Source: Candidatus Rokuibacteriota bacterium (GTDB taxonomy: Bacteria > Methylomirabilota > Methylomirabilia > Rokubacteriales > CSP1-6). From it: a stretch of 49,626 bases of DNA. The stretch lies in NCBI GenBank assembly GCA_003220495.1, contig QHSP01000051.1:1-49626 (forward strand), read 5' to 3'. The translations under genes and the position numbers were made by a program. The notes beneath the pieces are model-generated. The model was not told the origin of the DNA, did no database searches, and saw only the letters and a program-made list of their open reading frames with translations. Positions 8,604 through 17,216 of this stretch are shown here, in pieces (position 1 is the first letter of the stretch; each line of letters begins with the position of its first letter).

Positions 8604-9773
8604 GTGGCCATTCCCATCGTCTACAACGTGCGCAGTCTCGCCGCGCGGTGGACCTCGACCGTCGTGGCCGTGCTCGGCATCGCCGGGACGGTCGGTGTCT
8701 TCGTGGCGATGCTCTCGCTGGCGCGCGGGTTCGAGGCCACCCTGGTGGCGTCCGGATCGGCGCGCAACGCGATCGTCCGACGGGCGGGCGCCACCTCCGA
8801 AATGGACAGCAGCGTGATGCTCGAGCAGGTGAGGGTGGTCGAGGACGCGCCGGGCGTCGAGCGCGGCGGCGCCGGTCCGCTGGTCAGTCCCGAGGTCGTC
8901 GTGATCGCCTCGTTCCCTCTGAGAGGCCGAGGCGTCGAAGGCAACGCTCAGGTCCGCGGCGTGTCGCTCAAGGCGCTGACGGTCCGGCCGACCGTGAAGA
9001 TCGTCGCCGGCCGCGCCTTCCAACCCGGGCTGACAGAGCTGCTCGTGGGGCGCAACGTCGCGGCGAGCTACGAGGGCCTCGAGCTCGGCCAGACCGTCCG
9101 CTTCGGCGGTGGCACCTGGACCGTGGTGGGCGTGTTCGACAGCGGCGGCACGGCGTACGACTCGGAGCTCTGGTGCGACTACAGCGTGCTCCGCCAGGTC
9201 TACCAGCGCCCGCTCAACATGTTCCAGTCCGCCACGGCGCGCCTCACGTCCCCCGACGCCCTCACCGGGTTCAAGGACGCGCTGACCTCCGATCCGCGCG
9301 TGACCGTGCAGATCGACCGCGAGGTCGATTATTACGCGAAGCAGTCGCGGCAGCTGACGACCTTGATCACGGTGCTTGGCTCGATCATCGCTGTCGTGAT
9401 GGGCATCGGCGCGGTCTTCGGCGCGCTGAACACGATGTACTCGGCGGTGTCCGAGCGTACGCGGGAGATCGCCACGCTCCGGGCGCTCGGCTTCGGCAGC
9501 GGGAGCGTCGTCGTGTCCTTCGTGATCGAGTCCCTGTGCATCGCGCTCGTCGGCGGCCTCCTGGGTTGCGTCGTGGTCCTGCCGCTCAACGGCTTCACGA
9601 CGGGCACCATCAACTGGCAGACCTTCTCGCACCTGGCCTTCGCGTTCCGGGTCACTCCCGGCCTGCTCGCGATGGGCCTCGCCTTCGCGCTGCTGATGGG
9701 GTTCATCGGCGGCGTGCCACCAGCCGTCCGCGCGGCGCGCGCCCCGATCGCCTCCGCGCTCCGAGAGCTCTAG
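8604..9773 (+). CDS. FtsX/MacB-family permease (second subunit)
   Basis: A 389-residue permease paralogous to the preceding one, with an N-terminal helix (about 16-40), a MacB-type periplasmic domain and three C-terminal helices. It has the matching coupling motif SERTREIATLRALGFG. The GTG start lies immediately after the TGA of the first permease. The two permeases and one ATPase are consistent with a heteromeric type VII ABC exporter. The substrate is unknown. A hairpin region and a short membrane peptide follow. Confidence 0.87.
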   Translation: MAIPIVYNVRSLAARWTSTVVAVLGIAGTVGVFVAMLSLARGFEATLVASGSARNAIVRRAGATSEMDSSVMLEQVRVVEDAPGVERGGAGPLVSPEVVVIASFPLRGRGVEGNAQVRGVSLKALTVRPTVKIVAGRAFQPGLTELLVGRNVAASYEGLELGQTVRFGGGTWTVVGVFDSGGTAYDSELWCDYSVLRQVYQRPLNMFQSATARLTSPDALTGFKDALTSDPRVTVQIDREVDYYAKQSRQLTTLITVLGSIIAVVMGIGAVFGALNTMYSAVSERTREIATLRALGFGSGSVVVSFVIESLCIALVGGLLGCVVVLPLNGFTTGTINWQTFSHLAFAFRVTPGLLAMGLAFALLMGFIGGVPPAVRAARAPIASALREL

Positions 9774-9790
9774 CTTCTCGATCGCCCGCG

Positions 9791-9849
9791 TCGGGCATCA
9801 CGCCCGATCTTCACCGAGAACGCTCGGGCGGCGCCCGGAGTCCGGGCGC
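9791..9849. terminator. two hairpins after the export operon
   Basis: TCGGGC(9791-9796)/GCCCGA(9802-9807) is followed by TCTT. GCGCCCGG/CCGGGCGC (9831-9849) has a 3-base loop. Neither has a strong T-tract, so termination is only plausible. The rest of 9774-9994 shows no gene. Confidence 0.4.
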
Positions 9850-9994
9850 GTATCCGTCACGCCGAGCGTGTAACCAGCTGAATCCACAGATGGACGGCCG
9901 GAGACTCGCGGGCGGCATCCTTCTTGCCGGCGAACGATGCAGGGAAAAGAGAGTGCGACCGACTCACTCGAGCCGCGAAACGCGGGAGGGGACC

Positions 9995-10117
9995 ATGACC
10001 AAGGCAATCTTGACCCTGCTCATCTGCGTCATGGCGGTGGCGGCGATCCTCGAGGTCAAGCTCGCGGTCAATCAACACGAGATGTTGGCGCAAGAGGACT
10101 CCGACGGCCCCGGGTAG
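9995..10117 (+). CDS. small membrane peptide, 40 aa
   Basis: A 40-codon frame starting ATG after GGGAGGGG (good Shine-Dalgarno, 3-4 base spacing). It reads MTKAILTLLICVMAVAAILE at the N-terminus, a single hydrophobic helix of about 20 residues with a leading Lys. A polar, acidic tail (EDSDGPG) follows and then the TAG stop. It could be a small single-pass protein or a signal peptide-like secreted fragment. It lies 221 bp after the permease and about 30 bp before the convergent dioxygenase genes. I recognise no family. The Shine-Dalgarno plus hydrophobic pattern make it more credible than a random frame. Confidence 0.5.
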   Translation: MTKAILTLLICVMAVAAILEVKLAVNQHEMLAQEDSDGPG

Positions 10118-10147
10118 CCGTGCCGAACGGCCTGCGGTCGCGGTCGC

Positions 10148-10363
10148 TCAGTGTGAGCCGAGACCCGGGATCGAGATCAAGAGGTGGAGTAAACCGCCCA
10201 GGTCGTTGAGCTTGCGCGCATCCCAGCGCACGAACGCCTCGCGCTCCTCATCGGAGAGGTCGGCGCCGGCCAGAGCCTGGCGCGGGTCGGCGCGGAACCG
10301 GTCGCGGAAGGCCGCGTCCTTCTTCAAGCGATAGAGCAGGACGTTCGTCTCGTAGCGGCTCAC
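10148..10363 (-). CDS. LigA-like small subunit of extradiol dioxygenase
   Basis: A 71-residue protein that resembles the alpha subunit of protocatechuate 4,5-dioxygenase (LigA family), which is helical and closes over the active site of the catalytic subunit. Visible features are the N-terminal [13 protein letters not shown] and the pattern [19 protein letters not shown], typical of that family. The GTG start overlaps the TGA of the catalytic subunit as GTGA (4 bp), so stoichiometric translation is likely. It is shorter than classical LigA (about 139 aa) but within the range of LigA-like partners. Confidence 0.75.
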   Translation of the reverse strand: MSRYETNVLLYRLKKDAAFRDRFRADPRQALAGADLSDEEREAFVRWDARKLNDLGGLLHLLISIPGLGSH

Positions 10364-11205
10364 GCCACGTCCCACTCGAGCGCCGCGAGGTCGACGCGGC
10401 CCATCTCGCCGTAGAAGCGCACGCGGGCGCGCGCCGGGCTCACCGCGCCCAGGAGCACGAGCCAGTTGAGCAGCTCGTGCGATCCGCTCTCGTGGAGCTC
10501 CTTGGCCGTGAGCGCGGTCATCGCGTCGTGATCTCCCGTTTCCATCAGCTTCACGATGCGGCGATCGAACACCGGATCGGACTGGCCGATCCGCGCCAGC
10601 GAGAGCTCCGGGAAGTGGCTGAGCCCGCCGGTGGCGATGACCGCGACGGTCCACGGCCCGTCGGCCACGACGCGCGCGATGTGACGACCGGCTTCGAAGC
10701 AGCGCTTCGCGGTCGGCTGTGGCGTCACGAAGCAATTGACCCAGAAGGGCACGAGCGGCGGCACGGGCCGGTCGCCGTAGAGCGTGGAGACCGGGCTCAG
10801 GAAGGCGTGATCCAGCGGCGCCGACCACGACGCCGCGAAGTCGAATCCAGCCTGGACGCCCCTCTCGAGGATGCTGGTGGCCAGGTCCTCGTGAACCGGA
10901 TAGCGCTCGGGGAGACCGTCGAGGGCTCGGTCGAACTCGATCGCGTCGTCCTGGATCATGCGGTTCACCGACCGCCCGACGCGGACGCAGAGCGCAGGGA
11001 TGGCGTCGAACGAGAAGACGTTCAGGTGATCGTCGGCGATCACGACGAGCGCGTCCGGCGCCGCCGCGGTGAGCGAACGCCCCATCTCGCGCACGACCGC
11101 GATCAGCTCTTCGACCATTCGCCGGCCGTGGGGCCCGACATTCTGGCCGTAGTAGTCGGGGTAGAGCACGTGCGACATCGCCGCCGCGTACACGATCCGG
11201 CCCAT
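10360..11205 (-). CDS. class III extradiol ring-cleavage dioxygenase, catalytic (LigB-like) subunit
   Basis: A 281-residue Fe(II) dioxygenase. The residues of the LigB active site fall at nearly the same numbers: iron ligands H12 (MSHV), H60 (DDHLNVF) and E244 (SHELLNW), and catalytic base H197 (GGLSHFP). The sphingobial enzyme uses His12, His61, Glu242 and His195. It opens a catechol- or gallate-type ring with O2 next to a hydroxyl group. The ATG at 11205 was chosen because upstream sequence in frame belongs to the divergent promoter region. Its partner LigA-like subunit overlaps it by 4 bp. The divergent SDR operon suggests the dioxygenase and the dehydrogenases share a pathway. The exact substrate is unknown. 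Confidence 0.88.
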   Translation of the reverse strand: MGRIVYAAAMSHVLYPDYYGQNVGPHGRRMVEELIAVVREMGRSLTAAAPDALVVIADDHLNVFSFDAIPALCVRVGRSVNRMIQDDAIEFDRALDGLPERYPVHEDLATSILERGVQAGFDFAASWSAPLDHAFLSPVSTLYGDRPVPPLVPFWVNCFVTPQPTAKRCFEAGRHIARVVADGPWTVAVIATGGLSHFPELSLARIGQSDPVFDRRIVKLMETGDHDAMTALTAKELHESGSHELLNWLVLLGAVSPARARVRFYGEMGRVDLAALEWDVA

Positions 11206-11331
11206 GCGTCCTCCGTCTGTCAGCCCGCCTCGGCCGGCGGGGCCCCAGCCCCGCGACGGCCTGCAGCGCGCAACACGCGCCATGATGCCCGAGACTCCGT
11301 CGGTCTGCCCGGCAAAAAACGCCGCATCGGT

Positions 11332-11337
11332 GGTAGA
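11332..11337 (+). promoter_or_regulatory. possible -10 element of the SDR/molybdenum hydroxylase operon
   Basis: TAGAGT in the divergent region between the dioxygenase and the SDR. It lies about 40 bases before the ATG at 11377, and AGGAG at 11366-11370 lies in between, so this mRNA would carry a normal leader. No convincing -35 element is visible. Confidence 0.3.
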
Positions 11338-11376
11338 GTCGCGACATCGACCATCAAAAGCCATCAGGAGATCGAT

Positions 11377-12126
11377 ATGGACAAGAAAGTCGCGATCGTG
11401 ACGGGCGCCGGGAGCGGAGTGGGCAAGGCGGTCGGACTCGCGTTGCTGAGAGAGGGCTACCACGTCTCGCTCGCCGGGCGGCGCAAGGACGCGCTGGAGA
11501 AGGTTGCGGCCGAGGCCGGCGACGCGCGCTCCAGAGCGCTGGTGGTGCCCACGGACGTGTGTGATCCCCAGGCCATCCGCGCGCTCTTCGCGCAGACCAG
11601 GAGCGCCTTCGGTCGGCTCGATCTCCTGTTCAACAACGCCGGCATCGGCGCCGCCGGCCTGCTGGAAGACCTGAGCGTCGAGCAGTGGAAGGCGGTCGTG
11701 GACACCAACCTGACGGGCTCGTTCCTGTGTACGCAGGAAGCCTTCAAGATCATGAAGGACCAGAACCCGCGCGGCGGCCGGATCATCAACAACGGCTCGA
11801 TCTCGGCCCACACGCCCCGACCCAACTCGGCGCCGTACACGTCGACCAAGCACGCGATCACCGGCCTCACCAAGGCGACGTCGCTGGACGGCCGGAAGTA
11901 CGACATCGCGTGCGGCCAGATCGACATCGGCAACGCCGCGACCCCGATGACCGAGCGGATGGCCAAGGGCGTGCCGCAGCCGAACGGCGCGACCATGATC
12001 GAGCCCACGATGGACGTGGAGAACGTCGCGAACGCGGTGCTCTGCATGGCGCGGATGCCGCTCGACACGAACGTGTTGTTCATGACGGTCATGGCGAACA
12101 AGATGCCGTTCGTCGGCCGCGGCTGA
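11377..12126 (+). CDS. short-chain dehydrogenase/reductase
   Basis: A 249-residue classical SDR. The cofactor motif TGAGSGVG lies at 9-16 and NNAG near 87-90. The catalytic set is intact: a Ser in NGSISA (141/143), Y154 and K158 (YTSTK). AGGAG lies 6 bases before the ATG. It is the first gene of a same-strand run: SDR, Ldh_2, molybdenum hydroxylase subunits, second SDR. It would oxidise or reduce a hydroxyl/keto intermediate with NAD(P). The substrate is not inferable from sequence. Confidence 0.85.
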   Translation: MDKKVAIVTGAGSGVGKAVGLALLREGYHVSLAGRRKDALEKVAAEAGDARSRALVVPTDVCDPQAIRALFAQTRSAFGRLDLLFNNAGIGAAGLLEDLSVEQWKAVVDTNLTGSFLCTQEAFKIMKDQNPRGGRIINNGSISAHTPRPNSAPYTSTKHAITGLTKATSLDGRKYDIACGQIDIGNAATPMTERMAKGVPQPNGATMIEPTMDVENVANAVLCMARMPLDTNVLFMTVMANKMPFVGRG

Positions 12127-12151
12127 TCGCCTCGACGCAGAGACCGGGGCC

Positions 12152-13237
12152 ATGCGTGTTCAAGCCCAGCAGATTCGCCGTCAGCTCGTGTCCGTGTTCC
12201 GGGCGTGGGGGATGTCGGACGCCCACGCCGACACCACCGCCGACATGATGGTGGAGACCGATCTGCGCGGCGTCGACTCGCACGGCATCGGGATGCTGCC
12301 GACTTACGATCAGGAATTCCGCAACGGGCGGCTCAACATGCGCCCGACCTTCAAGAAGAAGCGCGAGACGGCGGCGATGGCGCTCGTCGACGCCGACGCT
12401 TCGCTCGGTCATCCGGCCGCTGCCTACGGGATGAACCTGGCGGTCGACAAGTGCCTCACCGTCGGCGTCGGTGTCGTCGCGGTCTTCAACTCGCACCACT
12501 TCGGCGCCGCCGGCTGCTATTCGCGAATCGCCGCCGATCGCGGCGTGATCGGCATGGTGACCTCGGCCACGCGCGGCGTGACCATGGTGCCCACCTTCGG
12601 GGCGGAACCGGTCATGGGCACGAACCCGCTCGCGTTCGCCGCTCCGGCCAAGCGCAACGCGCCGTTCGAGCTCGACATGGCGACTACGACCGTCGCCGCG
12701 GGCAAGGTGCGCGTCTACAAGCTCAACCACAAGCCGCTGCCGGCCGGGTGGGTCGTCGACGGCGACGGCAAGACCGTCACCGACTCGGCGAAGGGCTTCC
12801 AGCACGTCACCGACCGCGACGGCGGCATCACGCCGCTGGGCGGCTCGCGCGAGGCGGGAAGCCACAAGGGCTACGGCCTGGCGGTGATGGTGCACGTGCT
12901 GGCCGGGACGCTCGCCGGCGCCTCGTTCTCGCCGATCCGCAACCAGACGCAGAAGACGTCCGACCCCCACAACATCGGCCACTTCTTCATGGCGATCGAT
13001 CCGCGCGCGTTCCGGGCCGAGGGCGAGTTCGAGCAGGATCTCGACCAGGTGATCGACGTCCTGCACAACGCCAAGCGCGTCGACGCGAATCAGCCGGTGC
13101 TTGTCGCGGGCGATCCGGAGCGGGCGAACAAGAAAGAGCGGCTCGAGCAGGGCGTGCCGATTCCGGACGACCTGATGGAGCAGCTGCGTGCGGTGGCCAA
13201 GAACGCCAGCGTGCCATTCGTGCTCGCCGGATCGTGA
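12152..13237 (+). CDS. malate/L-lactate dehydrogenase (Ldh_2) family oxidoreductase
   Basis: A 361-residue NAD(P)-dependent dehydrogenase of the Ldh_2 family (malate, ureidoglycolate, sulfolactate and 2,3-diketogulonate reductases), a fold unrelated to classical LDH. Recognisable blocks are RGVDSHGIG (catalytic His region), FNSHHFGAAG, PTFGAEPVMGTNPLAFA, ELDMATTTVAAGK and SHKGYGLAVMV. Length is typical. It follows the SDR by 25 bp in the same operon. A role on a 2-hydroxy acid produced by ring degradation is plausible. The 112-bp gap downstream holds a hairpin. Confidence 0.87.
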   Translation: MRVQAQQIRRQLVSVFRAWGMSDAHADTTADMMVETDLRGVDSHGIGMLPTYDQEFRNGRLNMRPTFKKKRETAAMALVDADASLGHPAAAYGMNLAVDKCLTVGVGVVAVFNSHHFGAAGCYSRIAADRGVIGMVTSATRGVTMVPTFGAEPVMGTNPLAFAAPAKRNAPFELDMATTTVAAGKVRVYKLNHKPLPAGWVVDGDGKTVTDSAKGFQHVTDRDGGITPLGGSREAGSHKGYGLAVMVHVLAGTLAGASFSPIRNQTQKTSDPHNIGHFFMAIDPRAFRAEGEFEQDLDQVIDVLHNAKRVDANQPVLVAGDPERANKKERLEQGVPIPDDLMEQLRAVAKNASVPFVLAGS

Positions 13238-13248
13238 GCCGGGTGAGC

Positions 13249-13293
13249 GCGCCGGGGCCGGGTCGCTCGACCACGCGTCCGCTGCCCCGGCGC
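13249..13293. terminator. GC-rich hairpin between Ldh_2 and molybdenum hydroxylase genes
   Basis: Perfect 10-base arms GCGCCGGGGC (13249-13258) and GCCCCGGCGC (13284-13293), with an inner GGTCG/CGACC pair, in a 112-bp gap. No T-tract follows. It may be a partial terminator or an mRNA-stability structure that sets different expression levels for the two operon halves. Confidence 0.4.
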
Positions 13294-13349
13294 GGCGGGG
13301 ATCCATCCCTGGGCCTCGCCGGGGCCGCGCGCGCCGAGTCGCATAGAAC

Positions 13350-15863
13350 ATGAGCGAGACTCGCTGGATCGGGAAGTCGGTCAAGCGCGTCGAGGACGCG
13401 CGGCTCCTGACCGGCCGCGGAACTTATATCGACGATCACCCGCCGGTCGCCAACGCGTGCCACGCGGCGATCGTGCGCTCGCCGCTGCCCCACGCGGTGA
13501 TTCGCGGCTACGACCTGTCGGCCGCGCTGGCGCTGGACGGCGTCGTCGGCGCGATCACCGGCGAGGACGTCGCGCGGCACACGAAGCCCTTCTCGGTCGG
13601 CGTGACGGCGCCGATCCACTACTACTGCGCGGCCACGGATCGGGTGCGGTTCGTCGGCGAGCCGGTGGTGGTCGTCGTCGCCAAGAATCGCTACGTCGCC
13701 GAGGACGCCGCCGAGCTCGTCCAGGTGGACTACGATCCGCTCCCGGTGGTCCTCGATCCCGAGCGCGCGCTCGATTCGACCGCGCCCGTCCTGCACCAGG
13801 CCGTCGGGTCGAATCTGGCCGGCCACCGACGGCTCGTCTACGGCGAGCCCGAGCGCGCGTTTCGCGAGGCCGACGTCGTCCTCAGCGAGCGCTTCAGCTT
13901 TCCGAAGTACGGCTCGACGCCGATCGAGACGTACGGCGTCATCGCGCGCTGGGACCCGCTCGACGGCGTGTGCACGGTGTGGTCGAACTTCATGGGGCCG
14001 TTCATCATGCACCCGCTGACCGCGCGGGTTCTCGGCCTGGCCGAGAACAAGCTGCGGTTCATCGTGCCGACCGACATCGGCGGCTCCTTCGGCATCAAGT
14101 CGTCGATCTATCCCTATATCGCCCTGATGGCGCTCGCCGCGATGCGACTGGGCGTGCCGGTCAAGTGGATCGAGGACCGGCGCGAGCATCTACTGGCGTC
14201 GTCGAGCGGAACCGATCGTGTCGCCTACCGCGAGGTCGCGGCGTGCCGGGACGGGACGATCCTGGGCATGCGCTTCAAGTGGCTCGATAACGTCGGCGGC
14301 TACATCCGCAGCCCGGAACCGGGCTGTAGCTTTCGTCCCACCGGCAATTTTGTTGGTCCATATCGCTTCCAGCACCTCGAAGTCGATGCGTCCGTGGTCA
14401 TGACCAACAAGAGCCTCACCGGACCGAATCGCGGCTACGCGTGCGGGCATCTGTACTTCGAGACCGAGGGCATGATGGACCGACTCGCCGACCGGCTCGG
14501 GCTCGATCCGGTCGAGGTACGGCGGAAAAACCTCGTGCAGCCCGATCAGTTCCCGTACCGCACGCCGACCGGCGGGCTCTACGACAGCGGCGATTACCCG
14601 GCCGTGTTCGACAAGGCGCTCGAGCTCGCGCGATACGACGAGCTGCGGCGCGAGCAGGCGAAGGCCCGCGCCGGAGGACGCTATTTCGGGATCGGGCTCG
14701 CGCTCGCGGTCGACCCGTCGGTGTCGAACATGGGCTACGTGGCCACGGCGCTCGACCCGCAGTTTCGCGCGAAGCCCGAGTATCTGCCGAAGTCCGGCGC
14801 CGTGGACGCGGCGACGATCAAGATCGACCCGCTCGGGCGCGTCATCGCGATCCTCGGCACCACGCCGCAAGGTCAGGGCCACCAGACCGTGGTGTCGCAG
14901 ATCGTGGCCGACGAGCTCGGACTGGCGCCACAGGACGTCACCGTGGTCGACGAGATGGACACGTTCACGCGCGTGTGGTCGATCTCGTCGGGAACGTACT
15001 CGAGCCGCTTCGGGTCTGTCGGAACGAGCGCCGTCGCCCTGGCGGCCCGCAAGCTCAAGGCCAAGCTGGTCGACTACGGGGCGCACCTGATGGAGCTGCC
15101 GGTCGCGTCGCTCGAGTTCCGGGACGGCGCCGTGCGGCCGAGGAGCGGCAAGGGCCCGTCGTATTCCATCAAGGACCTGGCCGGTCGCGCCCACTGGAAC
15201 ACCGAGTCGTTGCCCGAGGGCATGGAGCCCGCGCTCCAGGCGACCGCGGTGTTCGGCTTCACGGTCGCGAAGGCCGTCGATGCCGAGGACCGCGTGAACT
15301 CGTCCAACACGTACGGCTTCATCGCCGAGGTGATGGCCGTGGAGGTCGATCCCGAGACGGCGGCGATCAAGATCCTCCGGTACGTGACCGTGCACGACGC
15401 GGGCACGATCATCAACCCGATGATCGCCGAGGGGCAGATCTACGGCGGCGCGCTGCACGGGCTCGGCGGCGCGCTGTACGAAGAGCTCGCCTACGACGAG
15501 CACGGTCAGTTCCTGACCGGAACCTTCATGGACTATCTGGTGCCGACGGCCAGCGAGGCGCCGCCGATCGATATCGCCCACATCGTGTCGCCGTCGCCGC
15601 TGACGCCGCTCGGCTCGAAGGGGCTCGGCGAATCCTCCTCGATGACGGTGCCGGCGGTCATCGCCAACGCGGTGAGCGACGCGTTGGCGCCGCTCGGCAT
15701 CTGGATCAACGAGCTGCCGATGACTCCGTCGAAGCTATGGACCGCGATGGATCGAGCGCGCCGAGCCGGAGCGCCAACGGTGAGAACGGGCGTATCGGAG
15801 CCACTCGCGTCTTTCTCAGGCCACCCTCGGCCCAAGCCGGCCTCAAGGACCCCGCTACCATGA
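13350..15863 (+). CDS. molybdenum hydroxylase large subunit 1 (CoxL/XdhA family)
   Basis: An 837-residue molybdopterin-binding subunit of the xanthine/CO dehydrogenase family. It shows the start block RLLTGRGTYIDD, the domain-2 block PTDIGGSFGIKSS, GTTPQGQGHQT and the C-terminal KGLGESSSMTVPA, whose Glu is the expected catalytic base. The loop that is YRGAGRP-like in most relatives reads GPNRGYACGH, so the active-site floor is unusual. It shares one FAD and one 2Fe-2S subunit with a second large subunit downstream. The last approximately 25 codons lie inside a dispersed repeat and look like an acquired tail. The stop overlaps the next ATG as ATGA. Such enzymes hydroxylate aromatic heterocycles or aldehydes with water-derived oxygen. 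The substrate is unknown. Confidence 0.85.
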   Translation: MSETRWIGKSVKRVEDARLLTGRGTYIDDHPPVANACHAAIVRSPLPHAVIRGYDLSAALALDGVVGAITGEDVARHTKPFSVGVTAPIHYYCAATDRVRFVGEPVVVVVAKNRYVAEDAAELVQVDYDPLPVVLDPERALDSTAPVLHQAVGSNLAGHRRLVYGEPERAFREADVVLSERFSFPKYGSTPIETYGVIARWDPLDGVCTVWSNFMGPFIMHPLTARVLGLAENKLRFIVPTDIGGSFGIKSSIYPYIALMALAAMRLGVPVKWIEDRREHLLASSSGTDRVAYREVAACRDGTILGMRFKWLDNVGGYIRSPEPGCSFRPTGNFVGPYRFQHLEVDASVVMTNKSLTGPNRGYACGHLYFETEGMMDRLADRLGLDPVEVRRKNLVQPDQFPYRTPTGGLYDSGDYPAVFDKALELARYDELRREQAKARAGGRYFGIGLALAVDPSVSNMGYVATALDPQFRAKPEYLPKSGAVDAATIKIDPLGRVIAILGTTPQGQGHQTVVSQIVADELGLAPQDVTVVDEMDTFTRVWSISSGTYSSRFGSVGTSAVALAARKLKAKLVDYGAHLMELPVASLEFRDGAVRPRSGKGPSYSIKDLAGRAHWNTESLPEGMEPALQATAVFGFTVAKAVDAEDRVNSSNTYGFIAEVMAVEVDPETAAIKILRYVTVHDAGTIINPMIAEGQIYGGALHGLGGALYEELAYDEHGQFLTGTFMDYLVPTASEAPPIDIAHIVSPSPLTPLGSKGLGESSSMTVPAVIANAVSDALAPLGIWINELPMTPSKLWTAMDRARRAGAPTVRTGVSEPLASFSGHPRPKPASRTPLP

Positions 15864-15866
15864 AAC
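15796..15866 (+). repeat. dispersed repeat copy ending at the FAD-subunit start codon
   Basis: A 71-base stretch matching 44357-44429 at about 61 of 73 aligned positions, including CTCAGGCCACCCTCGG and ending in TAC(C/A)ATGAAAC. Here it encodes the last residues of large subunit 1 and supplies the ATG of the next gene. The other copy lies just before a sigma-54 activator gene, so the two genes are unrelated. Confidence 0.7.
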
Positions 15867-16726
15867 CTCCCAAATTCGAGTACCACGCGCCGACGACCCT
15901 CGACGAGGCGATCGCGGCGCTCGGCCGCTACGGCGGCGACGCCAAGGTGCTGGCCGGGGGCCAGAGCCTGATGCCGCTGCTGAACTTCCGCCTGGCGCGG
16001 CCCGCCGCGCTGGTCGACCTGAACCGGATCGCGTCGCTCGCCTACATCCGCGAGCAGGACGGGCAGGTCCGGTTCGGCGCGATGACGCGCCAGCGCACGA
16101 TCGAGTTCTCGCCGGTCGTCGCCCAGCGGCTGCCGCTCTTGAAGGAGGCCACGCGCTGGGTCGGACACCTGCCGATCCGCACCCGCGGCACGATCGGCGG
16201 CTCGATCGCGCACGCCGATCCGTCGGCCGAATACCCGGCGGTGCTCGCGGCGCTCGAGGGCGAGGTGGTGGCGCGCGGAGCCACAGGCGATCGGGTGATC
16301 CGTGCGGCGGATCTCTTCCAGACATATCTCACGACGAACCTCGCCCCCGACGAGATTCTCACCGAGGTGAGGCTGCCGGCCATGCCGGCCGGTGCCGGCT
16401 ATGCGCTCGAGGAGTTCGCGCGCCGGCACGGGGATTTCGCGATCGTCGGCATCGCGGCGGTGGTCGTCCGCGAGGGCCAGCGCTGCACGATGGCGCGTCT
16501 GGCCACCGCCGGCGCCGGCCCCGTGCCGGTGCGGCTGCGCGCCGCCGAGGAGATCCTGGAGCGCGAGGGGCTCGGCGACGCCGCGATCGCGGCGGCGGCG
16601 CGGCGAGCCACCGAGCTCGTCGATCCCGACGCGGACATCCACGCCTCGGCCGACTATCGGCGCCACCTCGCTGGAGTGCTCACGAAGCGCGCCCTCACGA
16701 GGGCGATCGGAGTCGCGCGTGGCTGA
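15860..16726 (+). CDS. molybdenum hydroxylase FAD-binding subunit (CoxM family)
   Basis: A 288-residue FAD subunit. The two flavin-binding motifs are present: KVLAGGQSLMPL (about 29-40) and TRGTIGGSIAHADP (about 109-122). The C-terminal CO_deh_flav_C domain follows from about 175. It passes electrons from the 2Fe-2S subunit to the final acceptor. The ATG is part of the ATGA overlap with large subunit 1 and is also the end of the dispersed repeat. It lies between the two large subunits together with the iron-sulfur subunit, implying that one M/S pair serves both. Confidence 0.88.
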   Translation: MKPPKFEYHAPTTLDEAIAALGRYGGDAKVLAGGQSLMPLLNFRLARPAALVDLNRIASLAYIREQDGQVRFGAMTRQRTIEFSPVVAQRLPLLKEATRWVGHLPIRTRGTIGGSIAHADPSAEYPAVLAALEGEVVARGATGDRVIRAADLFQTYLTTNLAPDEILTEVRLPAMPAGAGYALEEFARRHGDFAIVGIAAVVVREGQRCTMARLATAGAGPVPVRLRAAEEILEREGLGDAAIAAAARRATELVDPDADIHASADYRRHLAGVLTKRALTRAIGVARG

Positions 16727-17201
16727 CATGGTGACCGTGCGATTGAACGTGAACGGCGTCGCCCACGAGGGGCGGTGCGAGCCGCGCAAGCTGCTGGTCG
16801 ACTTCATCCGCGAGGACCTCGGGCTCACGGGCACGCACGTCGGGTGCGAGCACGGGATCTGCGGTGCGTGCACGATCATGTTCAATGGGGAGGCGGCGCG
16901 CTCGTGCATCATGCTCGCGGTCCAGGCCGACGGCGCCGAGCTCGCTACCGTCGAGGGCCTGATGCGGGACGGCAAGCTCCATCCGCTGCAGGAAGCGTTC
17001 CGCGAGCATCACGGCCTGCAGTGTGGCTTCTGCACGCCCGGTATGCTGATGACCGCGCTGGACTTCCTGCGCACGAACCCGGCGCCCAGCGACCGCGAGA
17101 TTCGCGAGGGCATCTCGGCCGTGCTCTGCCGCTGCACTGGCTATCAGGGGATCGTCAACGCGGTTCGGGCCGCCGCGCCCATCCTCGCCTCCGGGCGCTA
17201 G
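16719..17201 (+). CDS. molybdenum hydroxylase 2Fe-2S subunit (CoxS family)
   Basis: A 160-residue iron-sulfur subunit with two [2Fe-2S] sites. The N-terminal plant-ferredoxin-like cluster is in GCEHGICGACTIM with a fourth Cys in RSC. The C-terminal helical cluster uses QCGFCTPGM and CRCTGYQ. All eight cysteines are present. The GTG at 16719 is preferred: GGAG at 16709-16712 has correct spacing and gives an 8-bp overlap with the FAD subunit. An ATG at 16728 is the alternative. It relays electrons from the Mo centre to FAD. Confidence 0.9.
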   Translation: MADMVTVRLNVNGVAHEGRCEPRKLLVDFIREDLGLTGTHVGCEHGICGACTIMFNGEAARSCIMLAVQADGAELATVEGLMRDGKLHPLQEAFREHHGLQCGFCTPGMLMTALDFLRTNPAPSDREIREGISAVLCRCTGYQGIVNAVRAAAPILASGR

Positions 17202-17216
17202 GTTCGGAGAGAGCTC

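Noticed and set aside
14441-15859. Upstream extension of the FAD-subunit frame
   Set aside because: Lies over large subunit 1 in another frame; CoxM homology begins at 15860.
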